Positions 1 to 7,050 are shown, counted from the stretch's first letter. The stretch: 14,438 nucleotides of DNA from Natronohydrobacter sp. (GCA_007117255.1 SKGU01000194.1:1-14438); one strand, 5' to 3'. The notes: generated from the sequence alone by a model not told the origin. Translations and numbers: made by a program.

Positions 1-10
1 CGTAAGATCG

Positions 11-57
11 GTTTCAAACAGATCGCCTGACATTGTACGAGTTTCAAACAGAACGCC
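11..57. repeat. Two direct copies of a 17-bp motif, 30-bp period
   Basis: GTTTCAAACAGATCGCC at 11-27 recurs as GTTTCAAACAGAACGCC at 41-57, with one mismatch and a spacing of exactly 30 bases. The right copy runs into the left arm of the hairpin that follows mltG. Only two units are visible and the window edge cuts the left side, so a longer array cannot be excluded. Most likely it is a local duplication of the tail of the mltG terminator. Confidence 0.6.
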
Positions 58-80
58 CGGTCATGTGACCGGGCGTTCTT
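48..80 (-). terminator. Hairpin terminator after mltG
   Basis: A perfect inverted repeat (GAACGCCCGGTCA at 51-63 and its complement at 66-78) starts three bases beyond the mltG stop codon. Allowing a minimal loop, the RNA would form about 12 GC-rich pairs with a tetraloop. On the minus strand it is followed by TTCTGTTTG, an interrupted U-rich tail. On the plus strand TTCTTGTTAA follows, so it could act in both directions. The position and stem are convincing. The tail is imperfect. Confidence 0.7.
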
Positions 81-81
81 G

Positions 82-1248
82 TTAATTGGCCTGTTCCTGT
101 CGCGCGCGCATTTCAGCTTCAATCTCGCGCCAGCGCGCAACAGCGCGGTTGTGATCGGCCAGATTGGTCGTGAAGGTGTGCCCACCAGTGCCATCCGCAA
201 CGAAGTAAATATATGGCGTATCATCCGGGTCCAGCGCGGCGGCGATCGCTGCACGGCCAGGGTTGGCAATAGGCGTAGGAGGAAGTCCATCAATGCGGTA
301 AGTGTTGTACGGTGTCACCGCATCGAGTTCAGAGCGCCGCAGACCACGGCCCAGGGTGCCCTGCCCCAGCGTAATGCCATAGATCACGGTCGGGTCAGTT
401 TGCAGCCGCATCGGAATGCGCAGGCGGTTCACAAAGACCGATGCCACCTGACGCCGTTCATCTGCCTGCCCGGTTTCCTTCTCGACGATGGACGCCATGA
501 TCAATGCCTCTTCCATATCGGCATAGGGCAGCCCATCCGCGCGGGTTTCCCACAGATCAGCCAGAATGCGGGTCTGGCGGGCCTCCATCTCGGCAAGGAT
601 AGTCTGACGGTCTGCCCCGCGCGATACTGCATAGCTGTCAGGCGCAAGCCAGCCTTCGCGTGGAACCTCGCCTGGATCGCCAGACAGGAATTCAGCCAAG
701 CGCAGGCCTTCCCATATCTGCCAGCTTGTTGCACCTTCTGCGACTGTGATGCGGTACTGGATGTCAGCCTGTCCGGCAAAGCGTGCGTAATCTTCGGGAG
801 GCTCTTCATCCGAGGCAAATTGCACCATCGTCTGAAATGTCTGTGTTGCTGGGTCAAGCTCTCGCACCAGCGTGTCAATCCGCGTCACCCCGATCCGGTA
901 CTGAATTTCTGATCCACAGGTGGATGCCCCGCCCCGCGTGATCAGATCCATGATCTCATCCATCGAGGCCCGTTCGGGAATCAGGTATGATCCGAAGCGC
1001 AATGCGCCCGCACGGTCCGTGTACTGACCGCCAATGCGGAATATCTGCTCAGAGGAGATCGCGCCTTGCTGCGCAAGCGCGCTCGACACACCGCGCAGAT
1101 TCGACCCCTGCGCCACACGGAAACAGATCGCTTGCTCAAGCGGACCTTCAGCGAAATAGCTTCGTTTTCCCGAAGAAATCACAATGGCCAGCCCGATCAG
1201 GCCGACGATCATCAGGGTCAGGATATTCGCGACAAAGTGGCGGATCAT
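82..1248 (-). CDS. mltG: Endolytic murein transglycosylase MltG (YceG family)
   Basis: A 388-residue membrane-anchored lytic transglycosylase that cleaves nascent glycan strands and is thought to set their length. One N-terminal membrane segment spans roughly residues 8-25, with a short cytoplasmic start, and the rest lies in the periplasm. The YceG signature is plain: ASIVEKETG at 252-260, whose first Glu (E256) corresponds to the catalytic Glu of E. coli MltG, then LQTDPTVIYG at 282-291 and YNTYRIDGLPPTPIANPG at 314-331. Length is normal for the family. Its ATG overlaps the fabF stop by 4 bp (ATGA), so it is translationally coupled to fabF, as in many alphaproteobacteria. A hairpin terminator begins three bases past the stop. 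I see no truncation or missing key residue. Confidence 0.95.
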   Translation of the reverse strand: MIRHFVANILTLMIVGLIGLAIVISSGKRSYFAEGPLEQAICFRVAQGSNLRGVSSALAQQGAISSEQIFRIGGQYTDRAGALRFGSYLIPERASMDEIMDLITRGGASTCGSEIQYRIGVTRIDTLVRELDPATQTFQTMVQFASDEEPPEDYARFAGQADIQYRITVAEGATSWQIWEGLRLAEFLSGDPGEVPREGWLAPDSYAVSRGADRQTILAEMEARQTRILADLWETRADGLPYADMEEALIMASIVEKETGQADERRQVASVFVNRLRIPMRLQTDPTVIYGITLGQGTLGRGLRRSELDAVTPYNTYRIDGLPPTPIANPGRAAIAAALDPDDTPYIYFVADGTGGHTFTTNLADHNRAVARWREIEAEMRARQEQAN

Positions 1249-2510
1249 GCGGTATCCATCTTCCCAAGGATCAGACTGGCATTCGTGCCACCAAAGCCAA
1301 AGCTGTTGGACAGCGCAATCGCGATGTCACGCTTGCGCGCAGCTTTCGGGGCAAGGTCGATCGGGGTATCCACTGCCGGATCATCCAGATTGAGCGTGGG
1401 CGGTGCGATCTGGTCGCGCAGGGCCAATACGCAGAAGATCGCTTCCACGGCACCTGCCGCCCCCAGCAAATGCCCGATTGCGGATTTGGTCGAAGACATA
1501 GTGGCTTTGCCTGCCGCCGCGCCCAGCAAGCGCTCCACAGCGGCAAGCTCGATCACATCGGCCATGGTCGATGTCCCATGCGCGTTGATATAGTCTATCT
1601 GCGATGCATCAATTCCGGCGCGTGCCACGGCTGCTTTCATAGAGCGCAGCGCCCCGTCGCCATCTTCTGCCGGCGCTGTGATGTGATAGGCATCACCTGA
1701 CATGCCATATCCCAGAACTTCGGCATAAATCTTGGCTCCACGGGCCTTGGCGTGCTCATATTCTTCGAGGACGACAACGCCAGCCCCTTCGCCCATGACA
1801 AACCCGTCGCGATCCGTGTCATAGGGCCGCGAGGCCGCTTTGGGATCATCGGCGCGCTTGGTTGACAGCGCCTTGCAGGCATTGAACCCGGCGATTCCGA
1901 TGGGCGAGATGGGGCTTTCCGCACCTCCTGCGATCATGACATCTGCATCCCCCCACTGGATCAGCCGAGCCGCATCGCCAATGGCATGTGCCCCTGTGGA
2001 ACATGCCGTCACAACAGCATGGTTCGGGCCTTTGAATCCGTAACGAATGCTGACCTGACCCGATACCAGGTTGATCAATGCTGAAGGAATGAAAAAAGGC
2101 GATACCCGGCGCGGGCCGCGCTCTTTCAGAAGGACAGAGGTGTCGGCAATAGCGGATAATCCACCAATGCCGGAGCCGATCATCACCCCCGTGCGCTCGC
2201 GGCTGTCGTCATCCGCTGGCATCCAGCCGGAATCCTCGACAGCCTGAACAGCGGCCGCCATGCCGTAAAGGATGAATTCATCAACCTTACGAGCCTCTTT
2301 CGGCTCCATCCAGTCATCGGGGTTGAACGTGCCATCCGAGCCGTCACCGCGCGGAACTTCACATGCGTAGGTGGTCGCAAAAGCGCTGGCATCAAAGCGC
2401 GTGATGGGTCCTGCGCCGGACTGACCGGCCAGAAGGCGGCTCCAGGTTTCCTCGACGCCACAGCCGAGGGGTGTGACCATTCCCAGACCGGTGATGACGA
2501 CTCTGCGCAT
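1245..2510 (-). CDS. fabF: 3-oxoacyl-ACP synthase II (FabF)
   Basis: A 421-residue condensing enzyme of type II fatty acid synthesis that joins malonyl-ACP to acyl-ACP in the cytoplasm. The thiolase-fold active site is complete: nucleophile Cys170 in VVTACSTGAHA, His311 in NAHGTSTMADVIE, Lys342 in SSTKSAIGH and His347. The C-terminal SNSFGFGGTNAS motif is also present. I chose the ATG at 2510 (MRRVVITGLGMV) because AGGAG sits nine bases upstream and this matches usual FabF starts. An in-frame TTG at 2534 would add eight residues and place the SD inside the gene. It lies 210 bases after acpP, beyond a terminator, so it likely needs its own promoter or readthrough. I could not identify a convincing promoter. 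Its stop overlaps the mltG start by 4 bp. Confidence 0.97.
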   Translation of the reverse strand: MRRVVITGLGMVTPLGCGVEETWSRLLAGQSGAGPITRFDASAFATTYACEVPRGDGSDGTFNPDDWMEPKEARKVDEFILYGMAAAVQAVEDSGWMPADDDSRERTGVMIGSGIGGLSAIADTSVLLKERGPRRVSPFFIPSALINLVSGQVSIRYGFKGPNHAVVTACSTGAHAIGDAARLIQWGDADVMIAGGAESPISPIGIAGFNACKALSTKRADDPKAASRPYDTDRDGFVMGEGAGVVVLEEYEHAKARGAKIYAEVLGYGMSGDAYHITAPAEDGDGALRSMKAAVARAGIDASQIDYINAHGTSTMADVIELAAVERLLGAAAGKATMSSTKSAIGHLLGAAGAVEAIFCVLALRDQIAPPTLNLDDPAVDTPIDLAPKAARKRDIAIALSNSFGFGGTNASLILGKMDTA

Positions 2511-2662
2511 CGCGTCTTTCTCCTGTTTCAGCAACGGTATCCTGCCGCGTCTGATACCGGGATTTTCGCTGCGGGGAAAGAGCGTTGGCCCCGTGCACAG
2601 CAGGGTTTCGCTGAAATGTCAGCGCGCAGCAATCCCGGAAGTCACCAGCAATCGCGGAGCAA

Positions 2663-2695
2663 ATGAAAAAACGCCACCCTTTGCAGGTGGCGCTT
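2663..2695 (-). terminator. Intrinsic terminator of acpP
   Basis: On the minus strand CGCCACC and GGTGGCG (arms at 2686-2692 and 2672-2678) form a 7-bp GC-rich stem with a 7-base loop, extendable by G-U and A-U pairs. The stem is followed directly by a run of six T, then CATTT. It lies 29 bases beyond the acpP stop. This is the clearest intrinsic terminator of the cluster, and it separates acpP from fabF. Confidence 0.9.
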
Positions 2696-2720
2696 CAAAG
2701 CTCTGCCAGCAAAGGCTGTC

Positions 2721-2954
2721 TCAGGCAGCTTCGGTGATGAATTTCACTGCATCGCCAAAGGTCTGGATGTTTTCCGCCGCATCGTCGGGGATTTCGATGC
2801 CGAATTCTTCCTCGAACGCCATAACCAGTTCGACCGTGTCAAGGCTGTCTGCGCCCAGATCGTCAATGAAGGACGCGCCTTCAGTAATCTTGCCTTCATC
2901 AACGCCCAGATGCTCGACGACGATCTTCTTAACACGATCCGCGATATCGCTCAT
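2721..2954 (-). CDS. acpP: Acyl carrier protein
   Basis: A 77-residue acidic carrier protein that holds growing acyl chains on a 4'-phosphopantetheine arm for the Fab enzymes, and donates acyl groups for phospholipid and lipid A synthesis. The attachment site is Ser37 in GADSLDTVELVMAFEEEFG, the hallmark of primary ACPs. Length and composition are standard. The start at 2954 is set by GAGGGGA about seven bases upstream on the minus strand and by the canonical N-terminus MSDIADRVKKIV. The same frame is open far upstream across fabG in antiphase, but that extension is not real. A 191-base gap to fabG holds promoter candidates and a small leader hairpin, and a strong terminator follows, so it is probably a short, abundant transcript of its own. 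Confidence 0.98.
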   Translation of the reverse strand: MSDIADRVKKIVVEHLGVDEGKITEGASFIDDLGADSLDTVELVMAFEEEFGIEIPDDAAENIQTFGDAVKFITEAA

Positions 2955-3002
2955 GGTCTTCCCCTCAGGTTTAGCCGCTGCGCGGCATGAATATCTTTCG
3001 TC

Positions 3003-3019
3003 CGTCGCAATTCGCGACG
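3003..3019 (-). promoter_or_regulatory. Small hairpin in the acpP leader
   Basis: CGTCGC at 3003-3008 and GCGACG at 3014-3019 flank AATTC, giving a perfect 6-bp stem with a 5-base loop. It lies about 50 bases upstream of the acpP start, inside the predicted transcript leader. There is no T tract, so it is not a terminator. A role in mRNA stability is possible but is inference. Confidence 0.4.
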
Positions 3020-3033
3020 CCACGTTGCGCGCT

Positions 3034-3062
3034 CCAATAGGGCCATTGCCGCAGCAGGTCAA
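3034..3062 (-). promoter_or_regulatory. Candidate acpP promoter (TTGACC-17-TATTGG)
   Basis: On the minus strand TTGACC (3057-3062) and TATTGG (3034-3039) are 17 bases apart, 80 bases upstream of the acpP start. The -35 is good and the -10 is poor. This pattern is common among alphaproteobacterial housekeeping promoters, where the TTG is best conserved. It would give a leader of about 70 bases. A second candidate lies further upstream, at 3102-3129. Confidence 0.4.
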
Positions 3063-3101
3063 GTGTTCAGCGCGTGCCCCTGCGGACCAACACCCAAAAC
3101 G

Positions 3102-3129
3102 GCTATAGCACAGGCTTGATGGGGCACAA
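3102..3129 (-). promoter_or_regulatory. Second candidate acpP promoter (TTGTGC-16-TATAGC)
   Basis: On the minus strand TTGTGC (3124-3129) and TATAGC (3102-3107) are spaced by 16 bases, just beyond the fabG stop. A TGTGC run precedes the -10 and resembles an extended -10. Its -10 is better and its -35 poorer than the other candidate, so I cannot choose between them by eye. Confidence 0.3.
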
Positions 3130-3145
3130 ATGGATTCGCGCCGCC

Positions 3146-3883
3146 TCAGATCATCGCCATGCCGCCATTGATATGCAGGACTGCACCGGTGACATATCCG
3201 GCTTCGGCACTGGCCAGATACAGCACACCTGCCGCGATCTCTTCCGGCGTTCCCATGCGGCCTGCAGGGATGCGCGCGGTCAGACTGTCCTGCTGCGCTT
3301 CGCTCAGAACCTCGGTCATCGGTGTGGCGATGAAACCGGGCGCGACGCAGTTTACGGTGATCCCGCGCGAGGCGACTTCTTGGGCCAGCGCCTTGGACAG
3401 CCCCACCAGACCGGCTTTGGCAGCCACATAATTGGCTTGGCCCGGATTGCCGGTTGCGCCAACAACCGAAGATATGTTCACGATCCGGCCCCAACGCGCT
3501 TTCATCATCGGGCGCAAAGAGCCGCGCATCAGCCGCATTGCAGCCGTCAGATTGACATCCAGAACTTGCGACCATTGCTCATCAGACATGCGCATCATCA
3601 ACGTGTCGCGGGTGATGCCAGCGTTATTGACCAGAATATCAAGTCCGCCCATGGCCTCCATCGCAGCTTTGGGCAAGTGCTCCACCGCGTCGGCGTCAGA
3701 CAGGTTGCAGGGCAGCACATGGGTGCGCGCGCCCAGTTCCGCGGCCAGCTCCTGCAATGGGGCTTCGCGCGTGCCTGACAGCGCGACGGTCGCGCCTGCG
3801 CCATGCAGGGCGCGCGCAATCGCCGCCCCGATCCCGCCTGATGCGCCTGTCACCAATGCCGTTTTTCCTGTCAGATCAAACAT
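3146..3883 (-). CDS. fabG: 3-oxoacyl-ACP reductase FabG
   Basis: A 245-residue short-chain dehydrogenase that reduces 3-oxoacyl-ACP with NADPH, the first reduction of each fatty-acid elongation round. The Rossmann cofactor motif TGASGGIG is at 12-19, NNAG at 86-89 and Asn111 in the DVNL segment. The catalytic Ser lies in NISS (about 139), with Tyr152 and Lys156 in NYVAAK. The PG motif follows at APGFIATPM (181-189), then the usual C-terminal GGMAMI. Length and motifs are those of true FabG, and the acpP/fabF neighbourhood supports this over a generic SDR. GGAAAGGG stands about six bases before the ATG. It is the first visible gene of the cluster. fabD, often found just upstream in relatives, is replaced here by a divergent glycerate kinase. 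Confidence 0.97.
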   Translation of the reverse strand: MFDLTGKTALVTGASGGIGAAIARALHGAGATVALSGTREAPLQELAAELGARTHVLPCNLSDADAVEHLPKAAMEAMGGLDILVNNAGITRDTLMMRMSDEQWSQVLDVNLTAAMRLMRGSLRPMMKARWGRIVNISSVVGATGNPGQANYVAAKAGLVGLSKALAQEVASRGITVNCVAPGFIATPMTEVLSEAQQDSLTARIPAGRMGTPEEIAAGVLYLASAEAGYVTGAVLHINGGMAMI

Positions 3884-4035
3884 GCTACGCCCTTTCCAGC
3901 CGATCTACCTAAATTGGTTGGCTCTATATCAAGCGTCGTCAAGCCACGCCATTGCCAAGTTCTCGGCAGGTTTACGATTGTGCCTTGTCACAAAAGCCGG
4001 GACCACGGCACAAAGAACATGAACAGGAGAGCTCG
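3884..4035. promoter_or_regulatory. Divergent intergenic region, fabG / glycerate kinase
   Basis: These 152 bases must carry promoters for both directions. For fabG, TTGACG on the minus strand (3937-3942) is a plausible -35, but the -10 at 17 bases (AACCAA) is weak. For the kinase, TTGCCA (3952-3957) and TACGAT (3973-3978) are only 15 bases apart. No operator palindrome is obvious. I support the region as regulatory, not any particular box. Confidence 0.35.
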
Positions 4036-5259
4036 ATGCCAATGACCCGTGACGAGATGATTGCGCTGTTTCAAATTGGTGTGGCGGCTGCCGATCCGGA
4101 AGCAGCCGTGCGCGCCAGTCTGAAGGCCACCCCCCTGCCCGCCCATGACCGGCTTTTCATCGCGGCCTTTGGCAAGGCGGCCTGCGCAATGACACGCGCC
4201 GCGCTGTCGGTCTTGCCTGCGCCAGAGCGCGCGCTGGTCGTAACGAACTATGAGAATGCAACCTCGCTGGACGGGGCCAAGGTACTGGCGGCAGGCCATC
4301 CGGTGCCCGATGACAACGGGTTGCGGGCGGGTGAAGCCATGATGTCCTTGCTGGCTGACGCAAAAGCAGGTGACCGCGTGCTTGTGTTGGTGTCGGGTGG
4401 CGGTTCGGCACTGCTACCTGCACCTGTCGACGGCGTGTCACTGGAACAAAAGGCCGCGGTCAGCCGCCTGCTTCTGGGTGCAGGGCTGGATATTGTCGCC
4501 ATGAATGCCGTGCGCCAGCATTTGTCGCGCCTGAAAGGCGGCGGGTTGCTGCGCCATGCCGCCCCGGCCCCGGTGACGGCGCTGATCCTGTCTGATGTCA
4601 TTGGTGACGACCTGCGCGCCATCGCGTCGGGGCCAACTGTCGCGCCGATCCTGCCGCGCACCGAGGTGGTGGAAATGCTCAAGGCGCGCGGCTTGTGGGA
4701 TGAGTTGCCAGATGCCGCACAAACGGCATTGGGCCACCCAGAGGATGCCGCACAGGCACAAAGTGCAGATAACCGCCTGATCGGCTCGAATCGCAAGTCG
4801 CTGGACGCAATGGCTGCTGCAATGCCAGATGCGCGAATCCTGTCGGACGCGCTGACAGGAGATGTCGAACAGGCGGCGCAAATGGTCGTTGCATCAGTGA
4901 AGCGCAGAGTGCCGCTGGCGCTGTGTGGCGGCGAAACGACTGTACAGTTGCGCGGCACAGGGCGCGGCGGGCGCAATCAGGAACTGGCCTTGCGCGTTGC
5001 GAATGCATTGGACGGCCATGGGGGCTGGCGGTTTCTGTCAGCGGGCACGGACGGCCGTGATGGCCCGACCGACGCGGCGGGCGCTATCGTGGATGGCGAA
5101 ACCTGTGCACGCATTCGTGCTGCCGGGGGCGATGTGGCGGCGCTGCTGGCCAATAATGACAGCCATGAAGCGCTGCGCTTGTCAGGCGACCTGCTGATCA
5201 CAGGCGGCACGGGAACGAATGTCGCGGATTTGCAGATTCTGTCGGTCAGCGGGCTGTAG
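4036..5259 (+). CDS. gckA: Class II glycerate 2-kinase (GckA/TtuD, MOFRL family)
   Basis: A 407-residue cytoplasmic kinase predicted to phosphorylate D-glycerate to 2-phosphoglycerate, linking glycolate, serine, tartrate or hydroxypyruvate breakdown to central metabolism. Family landmarks are AFGKAA with Lys47 (equivalent to the essential Lys of the Thermotoga enzyme), the Gly-rich LVSGGGSALL (118-127), VRQHLSRLKGGG (159-170), SDVIGDD, IASGPT, CGGETTV (297-303) and GRGGRNQELAL (309-319, whose Arg313 probably matches the second essential residue), then AGTDGRDGPTDAAGA. The ATG at 4036 has AGGAGA five bases upstream. A second ATG two codons later is less well placed. Older annotations call such proteins hydroxypyruvate reductase TtuD. 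The motifs favour kinase. No pathway partner is adjacent, so the physiological source of glycerate is not known. The stop codon lies inside a long palindrome. Confidence 0.9.
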   Translation: MPMTRDEMIALFQIGVAAADPEAAVRASLKATPLPAHDRLFIAAFGKAACAMTRAALSVLPAPERALVVTNYENATSLDGAKVLAAGHPVPDDNGLRAGEAMMSLLADAKAGDRVLVLVSGGGSALLPAPVDGVSLEQKAAVSRLLLGAGLDIVAMNAVRQHLSRLKGGGLLRHAAPAPVTALILSDVIGDDLRAIASGPTVAPILPRTEVVEMLKARGLWDELPDAAQTALGHPEDAAQAQSADNRLIGSNRKSLDAMAAAMPDARILSDALTGDVEQAAQMVVASVKRRVPLALCGGETTVQLRGTGRGGRNQELALRVANALDGHGGWRFLSAGTDGRDGPTDAAGAIVDGETCARIRAAGGDVAALLANNDSHEALRLSGDLLITGGTGTNVADLQILSVSGL

Positions 5260-5317
5260 GGTGTGTGCTTGCACGCACCCTTTGTCGCCGGAGCGGTGCG
5301 TGCAAGCACACACCCTA
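5257..5317. repeat. Nested palindrome, REP/BIME-like, overlapping a stop codon
   Basis: A perfect 23-bp inverted repeat (5257-5279 and 5295-5317) flanks a 15-base spacer. Each arm is itself a near palindrome: GGTGTGTGC-TT-GCACGCACC pairs over nine positions with one G-U. The element therefore looks like two palindromic units in opposite orientation, the arrangement of bacterial REP/BIME elements. Its first three bases are the TAG stop of the glycerate kinase gene, and its last base is 49 bases before guaA. No T tract follows, so classical termination is doubtful, though such a stem could block readthrough or protect a 3' end. Confidence 0.8.
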
Positions 5318-5366
5318 CGCCCACACCCTCTTGCCGACATGCCAGACTTCGCATAAGCGATCCGTC

Positions 5367-6926
5367 ATGACACAGCATGATTTCTGCCTCATCATCGATT
5401 TCGGATCGCAAGTCACCCAACTGATCGCGCGGCGTCTGCGCGAAAGCCGGGTATATTGTGAAATTCATCCCTATCAGAAGGTCGATGAGGCCTTTCTGAA
5501 AGCGCGCCAACCAAGGGCGGTGATCCTGTCCGGCGGTCCAGGATCAGTACCCGAAGCAGGAAGCCCACGCGCGCCACAGTACCTGTTCGAGATGGGCATT
5601 CCCCTGTTCGGCATCTGCTATGGCCAACAGGTCATGATGGCGCAGCTTGGTGGACAGGTTGAGTCAGGCCATCACGCCGAATTCGGACGCGCCTATGTGG
5701 AACCCGTTGCAGGCCATAAGGGTGATGGGATCTTTGCGGGTCTGTTTTCCGCCGGGCGTGAACAGGTCTGGATGAGCCATGGCGACCGCGTGACAGAATT
5801 GGCGCCGGGCTTTGAGGTCATCGGCACTTCGCCCAATGCGCCCTTTGCGATGATCGCAGACCATGCGCGCCGCTTTTACGCTGTCCAGTTCCACCCTGAA
5901 GTGCACCACACACCACAAGGCGCGCAGATGCTGGGGAACTTCCTGAACCTTGCCGGGTTCAGCGGTGATTGGACGATGGGGGCCTATCGCGAAGAAGCGA
6001 TCGCGAAAATTTGCGCACAGGTGGGCGATAAGCAGGTGATCTGCGGTCTGTCAGGCGGAGTTGATTCTTCAGTTGCGGCGGTGCTGATCCACGAAGCGAT
6101 TGGCGACCAGCTGACCTGCGTTTTCGTCGATCATGGTTTGTTGCGCCAGAACGAGGCCGAAGACGTCGTAAAGATGTTCCGCGACACCTACAACATTCCG
6201 CTGATTCATGCCGAAGAGTCCGATCTGTTTCTGGGTGAGCTCGAAGGCGTTTCCGATCCGGAAACAAAGCGCAAGATCATCGGCAAACTGTTTATCGATG
6301 TGTTCCAGAAATATGCAGGTCAGATCGAAGGCGCGGAGTATCTCGCACAGGGTACACTTTACCCTGATGTCATCGAATCAGTCAGCTTTTCGGGCGGCCC
6401 GTCAGTCACGATCAAATCGCATCATAATGTCGGCGGCCTGCCTGAAAAGATGGGGCTGAAGCTGGTCGAGCCGCTACGCGAGCTGTTCAAGGATGAAGTG
6501 CGCGCGCTGGGCCGTGAACTGGGCTTGCCCGATCACTTCATTGGTCGCCACCCCTTTCCCGGCCCCGGCCTGGCGATCCGCTGCCCCGGCGAGATCACGC
6601 GCGAGAAGCTGGACATCCTGCGCAAGGCCGATGCCGTCTATATCGACCAGATCCGCCGCCACGGGCTGTATGACGAGATCTGGCAGGCATTCGCCGCGAT
6701 CCTGCCCATGCGCACAGTGGGCGTGATGGGCGACGGGCGGACCTATGATTTCGCGCTGGCGCTGCGGGCGGTCACATCGGTCGATGGGATGACGGCGGAT
6801 TATTACCCGTTCACCCATGAGTTTCTGGGCGAAACCTCGACTCGCATCATCAATGAAGTGCGCGGCATCAATCGCGTGTTCTATGACTGCACCTCGAAAC
6901 CGCCGGGAACCATTGAACTTGAATAG
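5367..6926 (+). CDS. guaA: GMP synthase, glutamine-hydrolysing
   Basis: A 519-residue enzyme of purine synthesis converting XMP, ATP and glutamine to GMP. The N-terminal class I glutamine amidotransferase domain (about 1-200) has nucleophile Cys84 in GICYGQQ and His176/Glu178 in FHPE. The ATP pyrophosphatase domain starts with the P-loop SGGVDSS (229-235). The C-terminal dimerisation and XMP-binding region carries HPFPGPGLAIR (395-405) and ends KPPGTIELE. Length is typical. The start at MTQHDFCLIIDFGSQ fits the family, but the bases before it (AAGCGATCCGTC) hold no good SD, which is odd for such a gene. The reading frame is open upstream from a GTG at 5265, but that part only translates the palindrome. 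It is transcribed after the glycerate kinase gene with a 107-base gap and is probably expressed separately. Confidence 0.98.
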   Translation: MTQHDFCLIIDFGSQVTQLIARRLRESRVYCEIHPYQKVDEAFLKARQPRAVILSGGPGSVPEAGSPRAPQYLFEMGIPLFGICYGQQVMMAQLGGQVESGHHAEFGRAYVEPVAGHKGDGIFAGLFSAGREQVWMSHGDRVTELAPGFEVIGTSPNAPFAMIADHARRFYAVQFHPEVHHTPQGAQMLGNFLNLAGFSGDWTMGAYREEAIAKICAQVGDKQVICGLSGGVDSSVAAVLIHEAIGDQLTCVFVDHGLLRQNEAEDVVKMFRDTYNIPLIHAEESDLFLGELEGVSDPETKRKIIGKLFIDVFQKYAGQIEGAEYLAQGTLYPDVIESVSFSGGPSVTIKSHHNVGGLPEKMGLKLVEPLRELFKDEVRALGRELGLPDHFIGRHPFPGPGLAIRCPGEITREKLDILRKADAVYIDQIRRHGLYDEIWQAFAAILPMRTVGVMGDGRTYDFALALRAVTSVDGMTADYYPFTHEFLGETSTRIINEVRGINRVFYDCTSKPPGTIELE

Positions 6927-7010
6927 TCAGGTCTGCGCGACCTAGCGTCAACATGAGCCGCTGTGGAAACATCTTTTCTGCGCAAAACTGTCATGCTAGG
7001 CATAAGCCAA

Positions 7011-7050
7011 GACGGATGAAATCCGTCGGGTCAATCTGCGTTGAGCAGAT
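7011..7050 (+). promoter_or_regulatory. Tandem hairpins in the binding-protein gene leader
   Basis: Two perfect stems lie in the 160-base gap before the binding-protein gene. GACGGAT/ATCCGTC (7011-7017, 7021-7027) has a 3-base loop, and ATCTGC/GCAGAT (7034-7039, 7045-7050) has a 5-base loop. An A-rich stretch and the SD GGGAGA (7075-7080) follow. Neither stem has a T tract. The pair could stabilise the abundant message or be a protein-binding leader element. I could not place a convincing promoter upstream. Confidence 0.5.

Noticed and set aside
11..57. The 30-bp-period repeat as a CRISPR array
   Set aside because: Only two units, with a 17-bp repeat and 13-base spacers, no cas genes, and one unit lies in a terminator arm.
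79..912. 277-codon plus-strand open frame opposite mltG
   Set aside because: It is antisense to a gene with a complete YceG signature, and its translation (Arg/Cys/His-rich, no motif) looks like a GC-rich shadow frame.
3071..3126. TGCCCC/GGGGCA pair between fabG and acpP as a terminator
   Set aside because: The loop would be more than 40 bases with no T tract, so a stable terminator is unlikely.
2955..3575. Extended frame that would fuse an Arg/Ser-rich N-terminal part to ACP
   Set aside because: The extension runs through fabG out of frame. ACP has a good SD and its canonical start at 2954.
5265..5366. GTG start extending GMP synthase by 34 residues
   Set aside because: The added residues only translate the palindrome, and family members start at the MTQHDF position.
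6929..6943. Hairpin AGGTC/GACCT after guaA as a terminator
   Set aside because: The stem is only 5 bp and no T tract follows. It may be chance.
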